From NCBI GenBank assembly GCA_037447655.1, contig JBBHKE010002838.1:175939-239938 (forward strand): DNA of 64,000 nt, read 5' to 3'. Within the stretch, counting starts at the first letter, position 1. Every line of letters starts with the position of its first letter. Positions 1-12,100 of the stretch are shown here, in pieces. Both the position numbers and the translations under genes were made by a program. The notes beneath the pieces were generated by a model. The model searched no databases. It worked only from the letters and a program-made list of their open reading frames with translations, and was not told where the DNA came from. This DNA is from Zygnema cylindricum (Eukaryota > Streptophyta > Zygnematophyceae > Zygnematales > Zygnemataceae).

Positions 1-1
1 C

Positions 2-1416
2 GATCCTGGCGGCCCCTGCTGCTTCGGAGTCCAGCAGGCCAACGACAGGCTCTGCCTGTGCCGAACCTCTCCCGAAGATTCGCCCTCCCTCGATGACGTG
101 TCGTATGTGGCCGAGAAAGTGTGCGGCGTCGTACCGGAGGCTCTCAACACACCAGGAAGCCGCACGTGCAGAGGCTTGGCACCGAGTCCCGCTCCGAATT
201 GGGGACCAGCCCCTGTACCAGGTGCGGATAGAGGTTCGGTTTTGGTAGTGCTGCGGTGCAAAGTTGTAATGACAAGATGTAATATCTTGAGGAGAAGGAG
301 GGAAAGTCTTTGTTGATTATGCTGTTTCTAAGTTGTTGGCAATTTTTTTTTAAGTTCATGAGTTTCAGTCCTATAAGTTGCATTCTATTTTCAGAGTCCA
401 AACGTACAGCTCAAAGTACAGAACACCAAAATACAAAACAGTAGTACAGTATTCTAAAGGTACAAAATGAAGAGTTTGTAGTGGTGGGACTAAGCGATTA
501 CAAATCCTCGTCTCCATAGCATAACCCCCACAGGAGCCACTTACGGTGCTCAAGTATAAGCAATAAAGACACCCTTCAACGAACCAAACTCCCGGTATCA
601 TCGGTTTGCTTGAGAAGGAAAAAGTTGGTTATATCCATGATCATATATACAGTTACAGTTTTTTTGGTTCTGGGTGTCAGGTGTCGGGTTTTGGGTTTCG
701 GTTGTTTTCTATTTAGTCGTTTTGGATTTGACAGGGATGCGAGGGGGAATTTGCTTTTAACTTTATTTTTTTGGGGGTTTCCGAATTCCTGTTTTCTGAT
801 GGAGACAAGAATTTAGAGCGGTGGTCAATGGAGGAGGTTGCTGCAAATATCATTCTGGAATTAATGCGTTTATGCAATGAAATTAAAATTAAAAAAAAAG
901 ATTGTATTTAAAAAGATTGTATTTAAATTTTTAAAAAGATTTGTCTTTGTGAGGTGGTACTTCAATTTTGTTTTAAAATTTTACCCCTTCCTTTTTCCCA
1001 CGGGGGTTGTCACAATCATTTGTAGGACATTATTAGTGTAGGGGTGTAAGTGGAATATAATGCAGTTTCAGCAACAAGTTTCTAGGTTTTGGTGGTACTT
1101 AAATTTTGCTTAATTTTACCCCTTTCCCCTTTTCCTTACGGGATCCGTCACAGTCTATGAAGTACCTGACGAAGGCTATAGAGAGCCTCAGCTGTTGAGA
1201 TTGAGAAAGGGCCACTCTAACTTGTGTGTGGGTTCGGTTACAGAGATGACTCCTTCGCCGGACGGAGACAACAGTCCGATTGACGTTTTGGCCGGTACAG
1301 AGAGAGTGGGAATTTCCGCTTCGAGCGGCAGCCGAAGGAACGGAGTTTCATTGTCGCTCTTCAGTTTCATGGTTTGTTCCGTTGTGACGGTGGCCGTGTT
1401 TTCAAAAGTTTTTTGA
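2..1416 (+). CDS. GPI-anchored non-specific lipid-transfer protein (LTPG-like), 3' part
   Basis: Partial gene cut by the left window edge. I read it as exons <2..221 and 1244..1416 joined by a GT-AG intron (donor CAG|GTGCGG, acceptor GGTTACAG|AG). The first exon shows the second half of the plant 8-cysteine motif: PCC, then CLC about 13 residues later, then VCGVVP and a final TCRG; the first two cysteines must lie upstream. A Pro/Ala-rich stretch (PAPNWGPAPVP) continues in frame across the splice into MTPSPDGDN, then a Ser/Gly-rich stretch (SASSGS) and a hydrophobic tail (LFSFMVCSVVTVAVF) that ends the protein, as expected of a GPI-attachment signal. Family members bind lipids at the cell surface or wall. 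If the intron is not used, the first exon reads to a stop at 314-316. The splice model is inference; the cysteine pattern is seen. Confidence 0.62.
222..1243 (+). other. Predicted terminal intron of the LTPG-like gene
   Basis: This AT-rich stretch has no convincing frame of its own and is bounded by a good donor and a pyrimidine-rich acceptor. It holds two diverged copies of a segment that starts GGTGGTACTT and runs through TTTTACCCCTT, at about 953-1020 and 1091-1160, offset by 138 bp. The second copy ends close to the acceptor. Confidence 0.5.
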
Positions 1417-3190
1417 ACTGAACGCAGTTTAATCGCCGGTTAAACGCAACCAGGAAACATATGTCGGATAGGGAATAACGTAAACGAATATTGTTCGACG
1501 AACATAACAGATAATAAAGGGGCAGTTGAGGATGAGAAGAGGGATGCGAACAACATAGTCTGTTTTCGAATGTTGTTTTGTAAGGATAACTGGGTGCAAA
1601 TGGTTAGTGCGTGGTTTTTTTACTGATAGTGACAATTCAAAAGACTGATTTTTTTATTTTTTCGTTCTAGATTTTTTTCAATGTTTCTTCTGTTCATACT
1701 TTCTCTGTTCATAACTTTTTATATAAGCTGGATTTATAAAATTTTCGGTGTATGTTTTTTTACTCTTCTTTTTCAATGATTGGTTTGGGACTTTGGGCAT
1801 ATTTCTGAAATCTTTTGATGGTTTTTGATCCTTTTTTTTGATAATTCCATCAAATGTTTCTCGAAGAACAAATGAAAACAAACAAAAGCCATTCGGTTCA
1901 AACGCCTTTTTTTGGTTTCTTCCTAACCAATACTTGACAGACGGAAAACAAAAATGTGGGAATCGAAATAAACTTTGCATCGGATTGCATCTAGTTTAAG
2001 GAACCTATTGCATTATTTTTTTTCGGTGTCTACAAATCATCTTAAATTTAGCAATTATTTGAAGTTCCTTCTCCAACGTCGACTTCCATTTTTTTTCCTG
2101 ATTGAAAGAACTTCGGGCTTTGGTATACGATTGTGGATAGCGGGGTAAATTCTCACAGACTGATTGCTATAGGAGGAAGTCCTCCTCCTTAGCCGCCGAA
2201 ATATAAAAATGTGAGTTTTCGACATTTCCCTCTTTCCGGTCAAGAAAATGGGGTGCCGGCTTCTTCCCTTTATTCTCCCTCATACTTCGCCGTGGTTCCA
2301 ATTCCGTCTCCTTTTCCGATTTTATTTCAATAACACTCGGTCCACTCAATTTAGAGGTCGAAGATTTTCGGGTGTCTGAAGATATTCGGGAATTTTTGCT
2401 TCACGAATCACCTCCAATGTTATCCAAATTCAAATTTTCAAATCTTCAAAAAATTCCCCTTCCCCCTCTAAACATTGGAGGTTGACTTCGACTCAATGTT
2501 TGAATCCGGGCTTCAATGTCGTATTCATGTCATAGAACATATAAATATCAAGATTCGAAGTCCTCTTTGCCGATCAAGAAATTGTAGATAAAAGGTCCTC
2601 ATGAAAGTCCACATTGTGAGATTCCTCAATGATATAGCGGATCGAATCATAGATCTGATGAAGGCTCCTTTTGGAGCTATATCAACAAAATGTTCAGACT
2701 AACTTCGAGATGCAAATTTCCCTTCCTCTTTTGAGATTGAACATAAACCGGTGCACGACACCCCAAAATATGAAAGTGATGGAGGGTTGGTTTGGGGAGT
2801 TGAAGTGAGCCGTTGACTACAAACATAATTTTAGCACTTAGGATAAGTTTTCACCTTAGATTGATATAATTGTATAAGTCTACAATGCCTGTGGTGTTTG
2901 TAAACGTCTACAATGTATGGTAAGCACCTTTTTTTTTTAAATTGCATATGACGTCACATGTCTTTGCGTGACATTGTAGACGTACGGCCTTCCAATCCTA
3001 TGTAGTTCATGTTTTAAGAAGTCGCATTTGCCTCTGCCTCTCCTAAAATGACATTAGATTTGAGGCCCTTGAAAATAAAAACATCCAAGTGCCTTGCAAT
3101 CTAAGAACCCAAATCTTTCGAGCACCTCATCCGCATACTGTGCTTCATTAACCTTAATGTCTCCATTCTTCTTCCTCTACATTTTGAACT
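1417..3190. other. Intergenic, AT-rich; no gene recognised
   Basis: Long A- and T-runs, low G+C and only short unconvincing frames. A minus-strand frame at about 2167-2349 contains a short basic stretch (PRRSMRENKGKK) that faintly resembles the linker between integrase and reverse transcriptase in copia elements, but nothing around it supports an element. I see no tRNA, hairpin array or known repeat. Confidence 0.5.
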
Positions 3191-3194
3191 CCCA

Positions 3195-4098
3195 CAATAT
3201 ATTGTGCGCTTGGTGTTGCTACCAAAGGGGGCTGTGAGGCAGTTTTTCATGGTCTTCGGGTTGTTTTAGATCTCCATCCGGATTGAATGGTCCTCCAAGT
3301 GGATGTTGCTAACACTTTCAGCACAGTCAACCGTAATGATATTTTTTAGGGACCAAGGCACGCTCCATCATACATCAACCAAATTTTCCCATTTGTTCGT
3401 ACATTTTATTCTCTCACCAACTCCCTCATCTTTACTCTTGGCGGTCCTTTAGATGATGTTGCCACTTTGGAATGTGCGACTGGGCACTCACCAAGGTGAT
3501 CTTTGGTGGCCCCCCTTTTTGCATTGGCCCACCTTCAAACATGCGAGACTCGGCTACGACTTTTCCTAATTGATTATTCCCTTCAATTGCAAATGATACG
3601 CTTATTGTGGGCCCTCTTAACCAAGTTTTTTGTGCCTTTACCCATTTTGTGGAGCAACTTTGTAGGATTGGTTTGTTATTGACCCCGTCTAAATTTGTGG
3701 TTTCTTGCCCGCAAGGTTTGCCTTAAAACTTCCCCGTCCTTGTGGGTTTTCGAATTGCATCACCGACGGAGGGTATTAAAGCTTTAGGCTCTACTATAGG
3801 TGCCCCATCCTTTTTGAACCAAATGGTCAATGATGCTTTGTTGGAGTACATCTTGCACTCCGATGACCTTCCTAAGCTGTCCGGCTCGTAGGTGGGATTT
3901 CAAACCCTCACTCGCTGTTTTTCTCAACGTCCTCTCTATCTCGTCCCAACAATACCTACAACGGCTCTATTTTTGTCTTCTCTAAAGGACTTCGACGATA
4001 AAATTTTAAGGGTGCTCCATCACCTTGTTGGGCGTTTTTGTCTTCTCTAAAGGACTTCGACGATAAAATTTTAAGGGTGCTCCATCACCTCGTTGGGC
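3195..4098 (+). pseudogene. Decayed non-LTR-type reverse transcriptase fragment
   Basis: Conceptual translation from about 3212 gives LGVATKGGCEAVFHGLRVV, then LQVDVANTFSTVNRNDIF (motif A with its Asp), FPFVRTFYS, and after one stop and a small shift PLFALAHLQ (the region after the GDPLG motif). Further shifts lead to LTPSKFVVSCPQG, ALGSTIGAPSFLNQMV and SQRPLYLVPTIP. The order and wording match the RT family, common in non-seed plants and protists, with GVATxGGCEAV, VDVxNAF and TRQGDPLGG signatures. At least four in-frame stops and several frameshifts show it is dead. No endonuclease, poly-A tail or target duplication was found, so the element class is uncertain. Family assignment is from memory of the motif set. 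Confidence 0.6.
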
Positions 4099-4099
4099 G
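3970..4099 (+). repeat. 65-bp tandem duplication
   Basis: Two nearly identical copies, 3970-4034 and 4035-4099, each beginning TTTTTGTCTTCTC and ending GTTGGGCG. One T/C difference (CACCTTG versus CACCTCG). It lies at the 3' end of the RT pseudogene and shifts its frame. Confidence 0.9.
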
Positions 4100-4131
4100 T
4101 GGGATTTTTGATCGGCAAGAAGGATCATTTG

Positions 4132-5286
4132 TGTTGTTCTGAAGTGACTACTGGAATTGAAGACGGCAGAATGAAAACAAGAAGGAAACTTTCACAAAAA
4201 AACCAGTCTGAAAAACAACAACTTCAACAGTTGAAAAATCACAAACTAGAGACACAATAGATTTTCGAATCTACCACAACGTATATAATAGCAAGATGAA
4301 CACACACACAAAATTACAAGTAATTTTGCTCACAGATCTGGGAGATATTCACAGATAAAAATGCCAAAAACATCATGTACAGTTTTTGACTACAAAGTGT
4401 TCATAACCCCAAAAAATATCTAAGTCCTGCTCATATACACTAAAGCTTCACTACTGAACCTACGGAGGCAAACCTGCCGTACATCTACCAACCTGATACA
4501 CCTAATACTGTGCGTATATCCGAAACATAGTTCAAAAGTAGGCGTTTTTATGGTAGGCCTTTGGTCGGCGCCTTTATCGTAAGTTGTGTTATGGGCTTTT
4601 CATGTGATCTTCTTAGATCGCTACTTTGATCAGCGACCGTCCGATCGTCCAAATCTGACGGTTTAAATAATTTTTTTTTGTCCAAATGTTTTAATTGGTC
4701 TAATGTTTGGTCCGAATGTTTTAATTGGTCCGAATGGGTCCTAATACAATATGGGTCTTAAGGTCATATCGTATGTTTTGCATACAATAGGCATATTATA
4801 TGGGCCTACTTTCACCTACTTTTGAACTATGATCCGAAATGACAAAGTATGTCAAATAAAAAGAATCCTACACTAATCAACTGATCAAATAAAGACAAAG
4901 ACCAAATGAAACGAATATTTACATCTACGTAGGATTCCGTTTTCCACGTCATATCATGGTGTATATGATCCACTCTGACCTGCATTTGTTGACGACCTCC
5001 GTCCGCCGCCCACATATCACATTCAAATCCGTAGGTGAACCGCCACGTGTCATTTTAGTCCTTAGATGTATTCGTACACCAACAGCCGGATATTCCAGAA
5101 TACGTTCTCCCTTGTACCAACGCGTGTTCCAAAAGTGTATTTATCGGTGTACTCCTCAATGAGTCACTGTAACACCAATTCTGGTGTGTATTGAACCGGA
5201 CTTACTGAAAAACATTCTAAGTCCCAAAACTCTCTCTTCCTCACATTTCGAGGCATAGAGAGGACTAAAGCTTTCCCAAAACAACA
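4132..5286 (-). repeat. 3' LTR of copia E1
   Basis: Starts TGTTGTTC and ends AACAACA. On its right is the purine tract of the minus-strand element (reverse complement TTTAGGGGAG at 5287-5296), then the RNase H end of E1, so this is the 3' LTR of a minus element. The last bases on the minus strand can be read as a gag N-terminus (LPSSIPVVTSEQQ) with the start codon changed to ATT. Left flank ATTTG; the matching 5' LTR is missing. Confidence 0.75.
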
Positions 5287-5883
5287 CTCCCCTAAAGCTT
5301 TAGACTTTGCTAGTCACTTAAGCCACATGCCTCTCTACAAAACTTTAATTTCGGTACACGCAAGGGTTTAGTCATCACGTCAACAACCATCCGCTCATCC
5401 GGTAAATAACTGAATTTCAAAACTCTTCCCATAACCTTCTCCCTCATAAAATGTAGCTTGATATCAATGTGTTTGCTCTTAAAGTGATGTTTAGGGTTAG
5501 ATGCAATGGCAATAGTAGCCTGATTGTCACACCACACTAATTGAGGTCCAGACTGCATAAATAAAAGCTCTTGGAGGAGAGAATTTACCCAAAGTAACTA
5601 ATTGACAGCTAAGCTTGTCGCCATGTACTCAGCCTCCATAGTAGACTGAGCCGTCACCTTCTGAAGTTTGCTACCTTACCTCCTAAAGTTTGCTGTTCTA
5701 GGAGCATGTCCCACTTCTAATCTTCAGAATATATCTGATGGTGGAGCATCGGCTTGGCATGTCTCCATAGCTTGCATCGCTCTATGTCTGAATTTTACTT
5801 CCTCTCCACCGAGAGAGATTCAAAGGTTTCGAGTTCCTGCAATATACCGAAAAACTCTCTTTGCTGCCTCCCATTCTGACTTC

Positions 5884-5951
5884 TTTGGATTTTGCAGACT
5901 TTGGCTTAAAGCTCTTTTTTGGACTTTGCAGACTTCGGCTTAAAGCTCTAA
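5884..5951 (-). repeat. 34-bp tandem duplication in E1 pol
   Basis: TTTGGATTTTGCAGACTT... is followed 34 bp later by TTTGGACTTTGCAGACTT..., both running into GGCTTAAAGCTCT. The unit is not a multiple of three, so it breaks frame. Confidence 0.8.
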
Positions 5952-6960
5952 CAGATGTTGCAATATCCGGTTGGGTACAATTCATGAAGTAGAAAAGACT
6001 CCCGACAATCTGCGTGTAAGGAATGGAGGACATAAAATATGCCTCTTCTAACTCTTAAGAGTCATCAATCACCACGCCACCATCTGATTTCTTCCCCTCT
6101 ATTTTCTGTCTGAACTCCATGGGAGTAGCACTCCCTTTTGCCTGTGACATGCCAAACCTCTCAAGCACGTTCCCAGTGGCTTCTTTCTCTGTTAAATAAA
6201 TTAATCGCTATTATCTATCCATTTTTACTTGAATTCCCAAAATATACTTCGCCTCCCCCAAATCTTTCATTTCAAACCGGGAATTCACAGCTATTTTTTT
6301 TTTGTTAATTTCATCACGAAATTTGCTCAGCAATAGCAAATCATCAATATAAAAAACAATATCTATTAATCCATCTTCCCCTTTTATTACATAAACTGAA
6401 TGATCTGAACTGACTTTAGTACATCTAAGATTTGTCGGAAATTCATCTAGTTTGAGGTACCACTGTTGTGGAGCCTACTTGAGACCATAAAGGGACTTCA
6501 ACAGTTTACAAACCAAATTTTCTTTCCCTTTTTTTGCATTCCCCTCTGGCTGCTTCATATACATAACTTCCTCTAAATCCCCATGCAACAAAGTGGTCTC
6601 CACATCCATTTGATGCAACTCCATATCCTCTATTGTTGCTTGAGATAAGAGAATCCTAACAGTAGGAAAATGAACTACAGGTGAGAAAGTCTCTTCATAA
6701 TCAATGCCCTATTTCTAGCTATACCTTTCAGCAAAAAGCTTGGCCTTATATCTCTCAATGGTATTATCCAGATTCAGTTTAAATTTGAATACCCATTAAC
6801 AACGGATTGCTCTCCAATCCGGTGGAAGTTCCACAAGCTCCCACGTTTGAGCCTCCATGATTGACTTTATCTCGTCATTTGCCGCAGCAATCCACATATC
6901 TTTTTCCGGAACGGAAAAGGCTTGTGGAATGGTAAGAGGCTCCCCTCTGCTTGCATAATA

Positions 6961-6992
6961 AGCATGATCCACTCGGAGCATGATCCACTCGG
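6961..6992. repeat. 16-bp tandem duplication
   Basis: AGCATGATCCACTCGG occurs twice head to tail (6961-6976, 6977-6992) in the linker region of E1. Confidence 0.9.
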
Positions 6993-7826
6993 TCTCCTCT
7001 CTGCCGGCTGCTCTATTTTCTTCCCCCCTAAAAATATGAATCGGGAACTATTGGTCCTCAACGTGGTCTCCAAAGAGGGGGGGGGGGAGGAGGAGGAGGA
7101 GGAGATGGTCCAATAGCAAGTGCAACAGCAATCAATCAGGCGGCCCAAAAACATGTTGCAGTCTAGATATGGAGGAAGAAACCGCTGATTGCTTGAAGGG
7201 AATCTGCTCAAGGATGATATATTCCTGGGGTTTTTCTGTCTTGTCCGCCTCATTCATGCTAAAAACATCGACATATTGACTTTCTTCCTTGATCTCAACA
7301 TTCCTAGCGATGTGAATTGTGTTTTTTTTGAGGATTATACACTGTATAACCTAAAATTCATCATCATAGCCCAAAAATATCCTTGGTACAAATTTCGAAC
7401 TTAATTTCCAATTTGGAAGATTATCCAACATAAAACATTTACTACTAAAGACTCTAAAGTGACTACCATTCGGCTTCGTTCGTGTCCACATTTCATAAGG
7501 TGTTTTATCCTTGACAGATCTAGTTTCTATTTATTTCTAATGTAAGAAGCACACTGAAAAGCTTCCCCCCAGAATTTTGGATCCAAACCTTTATCCATCA
7601 TCATAGATTTTTCACATTCAGTCAAGGTCCGATTGAGTCTTTCAGCCACACGATATTGTTCCGAGGTTTGAGGAATAGAAACTCATGAGAATATCCACCA
7701 TCTTTCAAATATTCAGCAAAGGCATTTGATACATACTCTCAACCGTTGTCAGAGCGCAAAGCAAAAATTGGTTTTCCGTGAAATTTTTCGACCAGATCCA
7801 GAAATGCTTTAAATGTGTGAAGACCT

Positions 7827-8490
7827 TATTGTCCATAGCCATTTCCAGCCATGGATTCACCCTCGGAGGCACCACAAACTATTGCAAAAACAGCCTACTT
7901 TGAATACACTCACAATTCTACAGAATAAATAAAACAAGCTGAAACTAAATAAACAGATATTTTCTAGGTTACTAAGTATTCCCTCAAAATTTCATAAAAA
8001 AAAACGAAATATAATTATCACATCATCCAGTCAAAGTTGCAGAAAAACAGTCTACTATAACTTTGATAAATCAGACCAACTTCACAATGAAGTAAAACAT
8101 AGACCAGGCACACACTAGGCCTGAAAATCTGTGACAATATTACCAATACAAGAAGAAACACATATTCAAAAATTGAGATAATTCTGCCAATATATATATG
8201 TGAGAGCAATTCTCAGATGAAATTACCAAAAGAGACCAAAACAAATTTGGTACACAAAGTTTTTAAGTTCAAAAATTACTAAGTCCTACAAATATACACT
8301 AGATCTCACTATTGAATGTATGGAGGCATACTTGCCGTATGCGTTCTACCTGCTACCTCTATTAATGTTAGTATACCCAAATAATTCGAGGTATGTTAGA
8401 ATGAGTAAATCTACACTATTAACTAATACACAAAAAGACAAACCATTGTTGTTTCAAATGTTCACAAGTAAACACAATCTCACAAAATCG
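7827..8490 (-). repeat. Truncated LTR, same family as the solo LTR at 29599-30680
   Basis: Begins TATTGTCCATAGCC (TG to TA at the end) and aligns with the first ~650 bp of the solo LTR at 29599-30680: both have GTCCAT...CAGCCATGGA, then CTAAGTCCTACAA, and AGTATACCC followed by TTCGAGGTATGT. On the minus strand its end codes MAGNGYGQ, the gag N-terminus. Contains hairpin sequences shared with copia F (CAGGC...GCCTG and ACTTCA-TTG-TGAAGT). It stops near 8490, where sequence of another LTR family starts, so it is a recombination or deletion junction. Confidence 0.65.
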
Positions 8491-8519
8491 TATTTCACTA
8501 AGTCTTGGTCTGCCTACTT

Positions 8520-8597
8520 CAACTACCTACTACTAAACCCTAGACCAATAGGTACTCTCAACTATCTACTACTAAACCCTAGACCAATAGGTACACT
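8520..8597. repeat. 39-bp tandem duplication in LTR
   Basis: CAACTACCTACTACTAAACC... at 8520 recurs at 8559 with one early C/T change; each copy contains CCCTAGACCAATAGGTAC. Confidence 0.9.
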
Positions 8598-8845
8598 TTA
8601 CAGTATAAGAAGGTACAGTGGCGGATGTACATCTTGTACGGCTATTGTACGGCATGGCCTTCTAGGTGACGCTTGTCAAATCATGAGATATGGTTCCTCC
8701 TCCCATCTTCTCCGATGTCTAATGATGTGGTGCCACATGGCATCTCGTGTCGCTATCTCTGAAAGCCGCTAAAAGTTCACTCCGGTTTGGTAGCTGAGAC
8801 AACGTTCGTCCGATCAAATGCATTTACACGGTTTGATTCGCGTCT

Positions 8846-8899
8846 GTGCGCGCCGTCGGTTCATATGTGTTTGTGCGCGCCGTCGGTTCATATGTGTCT
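8846..8899. repeat. 27-bp tandem duplication in LTR
   Basis: GTGCGCGCCGTCGGTTCATA followed by TGTGTTT, then the same unit ending TGTGTCT. Confidence 0.9.
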
Positions 8900-9174
8900 T
8901 TTCGCCAGTTTGTTCCATTGAATGAATTCGTCGCTGGGTAACTATTTGTTAACGTATCAAACCCCATATGTCTAACGATTGTTCTACAACTTAATGGATA
9001 GGGCGACACGCTTTTTGGACTATAGAGGAAATATATTGGCAAATTGTCACTGTGCCACCTTTTGACTAAGGAGGCAGCCATGGTTTGTCTATAACCCTCT
9101 CTCTCTCTTTCTAAAGTCTCACTAAAATGAGAAGTGAAATATTAATTACTTCTTTTCAATACTCCCCTTAATTT

Positions 9175-12100
9175 TTAGTCACTTTTCAATTTTAATCCAC
9201 AATTTTCTCTGCAAAAAATTAACTTACAAGAAGGCACTTGTTTTGTCATCATGTCCGCAATCATTTCTTTGTCAGATTTATAAATCGGTTTAATGATTTT
9301 ATTTTCAACCTTCTCTCTGGAAAAACTTAGCCTAATATCCATATGCTTAGCTTTGGATTGATGTTTCGGATTCGCTGCAATAGAGATAACAACTTGATTA
9401 TCACAAAAAACATTTTGAGTTCCAGACTTTATGAACCCAAGTTCTTCAAGAAGAGATTTTACCCACAATAATTCTTTGGTGGCAGCTCAGGAAGCCATGT
9501 ACTTTGCCTCCATAGTGGACTGAGCAACTACTTTTTGCTGCTTGTTACTCGAACATCATGCACCATATCTAATTTGCAACACATGTCTAGTCGTACACGG
9601 CCAAAGAGGCATATCCCCATAATAGGTATCACTTCAAATAGTGATGTCAGTGTGTTGCCCTCCTTAATGCAACCACAATTTCCTTGTTCCCACCAGATAT
9701 CTCATCACTCTTTTGGCTGCTTCCCAATGTCTTTTTCTGGGCTATTTAGTATTTTACTGAAGACACCTAGAGTTGCAGCTATATCCGGACGGGTACAGTT
9801 CATAAAATAAATTAAACCACCTATAATCTGCCGAGAAGGAATGCTTTCTATAAACCTCTTTTCTTCTTCATCCATCTCTTAATTAATAATCAATACTCCT
9901 CCCTCTTCACTCTACCCCGAGACTCTCTTCAAAACCATGGGAGAGGTACATCCATTTGCTTTCTCCTTCTGAAAATTTTCTAGCATGTTACCGATAGCTT
10001 CTTTCTGAGTGAGTCTTATAATTCTATTCCTTTTGTCTCTCTCCATTTGAATTCCCATAATATACTTTGCTTTTCCGAGATCTTTCATGTCAAATCGGCT
10101 TCTAAGATCTCGTTTTAGTTTGTTAATCGTATGTAAGGACTTGCTTAAGACTAACAAACCATCCACATAAATAGCAATAAATATCACTCCTTTCTCATCT
10201 TCAAATAAATTTATGGAGTGATCTGAACTAAATCTGTTACACCCTAAACTGGTCAGAAATTCGTCTAGCTTTATATTCCACTGTCGCCGCGCCTGCTTAA
10301 GGCCATAAAGTGATTTTATTAGTTTGCATACCTTTCTTTCTTGTCCTCACTTTCCATAAATCCTTCTGGTTGCCTCATGTAAATTTCTTCTTACAAATCT
10401 CCGTGTAAGAAGGGCATTTTAATATCCATCTAGTGTATTTCCATTTCCTCTGCTGCGGCTAAACCTAAGAGGATTGTGACAGAAGGAAATTTGACTACAG
10501 GTGCAAAGGTTTCTTCATAGTCTATTCCCTCTTTCTAAGTATAACGTTTAGCAACCAACCTAGCCTTGTATCTTTCAATGGTATTATCTGGGTTTAGTTT
10601 AAACTTAAAAACCAACTTACATCCAATCAGTTTTCAGTTCGGTGGACAATCTACCAACTCCCATATATTGGCTTCCATGATAGAAGCCATTTCCTTTTTT
10701 ATGGTAGTTATCCACCGGCTACTTTCTAGGGTGTTTATGGCCTCTAAGTATTCCTGGGGTTCGCGAACTCTTTGTGAGTTGATTATTTACTTGTCTTTCT
10801 TGAAGTGGTTTGCTACTTCTTCTTCCCCCTTAAAATCTGACGCTAGTATAGAAGGCATCCTCGGGTTTTGTTTAGGAAGATTTTCAGCTCCCCTATTTCC
10901 TAATTTTGGTATCTCATCAAGTGCCTCAATGGTTTCCACTTCGTGTTGGGGCGTTGTCTTGGATGTTGTTTCTTCTTCCTTCTCCTTCGGTAAATCTGCA
11001 GATTTTTCATTTTCTTTATCTTCCTTGTCTTCATTTTCAAAGTCAAAGTCAGAAAACTGATCTGGTACAAATCTGATTTTTGACTTTCTTATTATATTTG
11101 AATGGATCATTGGACTTTTCTTAATTTGTCACCACTACCTAAATGATATCTCTCTTTTTCAAATCATAAACCCTATATCTTTTTGTGCTCTCATCATATC
11201 CTACAAGATATCCTGGCTTGCGTGTTCCTTGTAACTTCCATTTTGTTTTATCAAAATCGAAACTAAAGACTTGACTTTGGAACACTCTTAAGCTAGACAA
11301 ATCAGGTTTTTTTCTTGTCCACCTCTCATAGGGAGTTTCCTCCTTATTTGTTGAAGTTAAAACTCTATTTTTGATGAAGTTAGCATAGTTCATAAACTCG
11401 GCCCAAAATTACAATCCTATCCTATTATCAGTTAGCATAATTATAGACATATCCCTTAGAGTTCTATTCACTCTTTTTGCTACTCCATTTTTTTCCGGAT
11501 TATAAGGAACAATTTTCTCATGATGAAATCGTTCGTCTTTAAGAAATTTTTCAAATTCCTTTAAGGTGTATTCCTTCCCATTATCACTTTTTATCTCTTT
11601 TATTGAGGTTTAATGTAGTTTTTCACTCTATACTTTATATTCTTTTAAACATCTCAATACCTCTAACTTATATCCGAGAAAATATACCTTAGAACATATA
11701 GACGAATCATATGTGATGGTTAGCATCCATCTTTTCTCCACATGTGAAGCATACCTAGCAGGTCCCCAAACATTAGTAAGAATTAGATCTAATACTTTCT
11801 CTTGTAAATGTGGATGCCTTTGGAAATGGAAGTCTATAAATATTCCCTTGGGCACATCCACTACAATCATCTAAGGTCTCATCATCCACTCCATCCAATA
11901 TTCATATTTTTTTCATTTTCTTTAATCTATCTAGATGCACATACCCCAACCACTTGTGCCAAAGCATCATTTCATTTCCACACGAATATAGACATTTTTT
12001 TCATTACAAAGTACAATTCTGAACAATCCTTTGCTACCTTATTCAGCTATGAAATAAACCTTATCGTCAAAGCTTGCTGTGAAGATTCCTTTCTTAATTC

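Larger units (their letters stand above)
5310..7826 (-). pseudogene. Copia E1 pol remnant (integrase end, RT, RNase H)
   Basis: Minus-strand order is integrase C-terminal part (about 7826-7250), Pro-rich linker (7250-6990, with a GGA/GGG run seen on the plus strand), reverse transcriptase (about 6980-5950; catalytic YIDD at 6340-6351, intact), RNase H (about 5700-5310; WCDNQATIAIAS and DVMTKPL near the end). It is broken by many stops and shifts, including a 34-bp duplication near 5884-5940. Related to copia F, which has the same end (REACGLSD). Gag, protease and the first half of integrase are absent because the left edge of an LTR fragment cuts in at 7827. Not a functional gene. Confidence 0.8.
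8491..9161 (-). repeat. 3' LTR of copia E2, left part missing
   Basis: Aligns in reverse with the LTR of copia G (ACTAAGTCT.GGTCTGCCTAC, CTACTACTAAACCCTAG, GTACATC.TGTACGGC). Ends TTTTCAATA (CA to TA) beside CTCCCCTTAA, the reversed purine tract of E2. The U5/gag-start end is missing at the 8490 junction. Holds two tandem duplications: 39 bp at 8520-8597 and 27 bp at 8846-8899. Confidence 0.7.

Noticed and set aside
1678-1980. 100-codon minus-strand frame with Lys-rich protein
   Set aside because: AT-rich low-complexity translation, no domain, no promoter context; likely chance.
2167-2349. Minus-strand frame with PRRSMRENKGKK as a copia linker
   Set aside because: Too short, and no integrase or RT on either side.
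7077-7104. G/GGA-rich run as a regulatory G-quadruplex
   Set aside because: It is the reverse of a Pro-codon run in the E1 linker, as at 46017-46049 in F.
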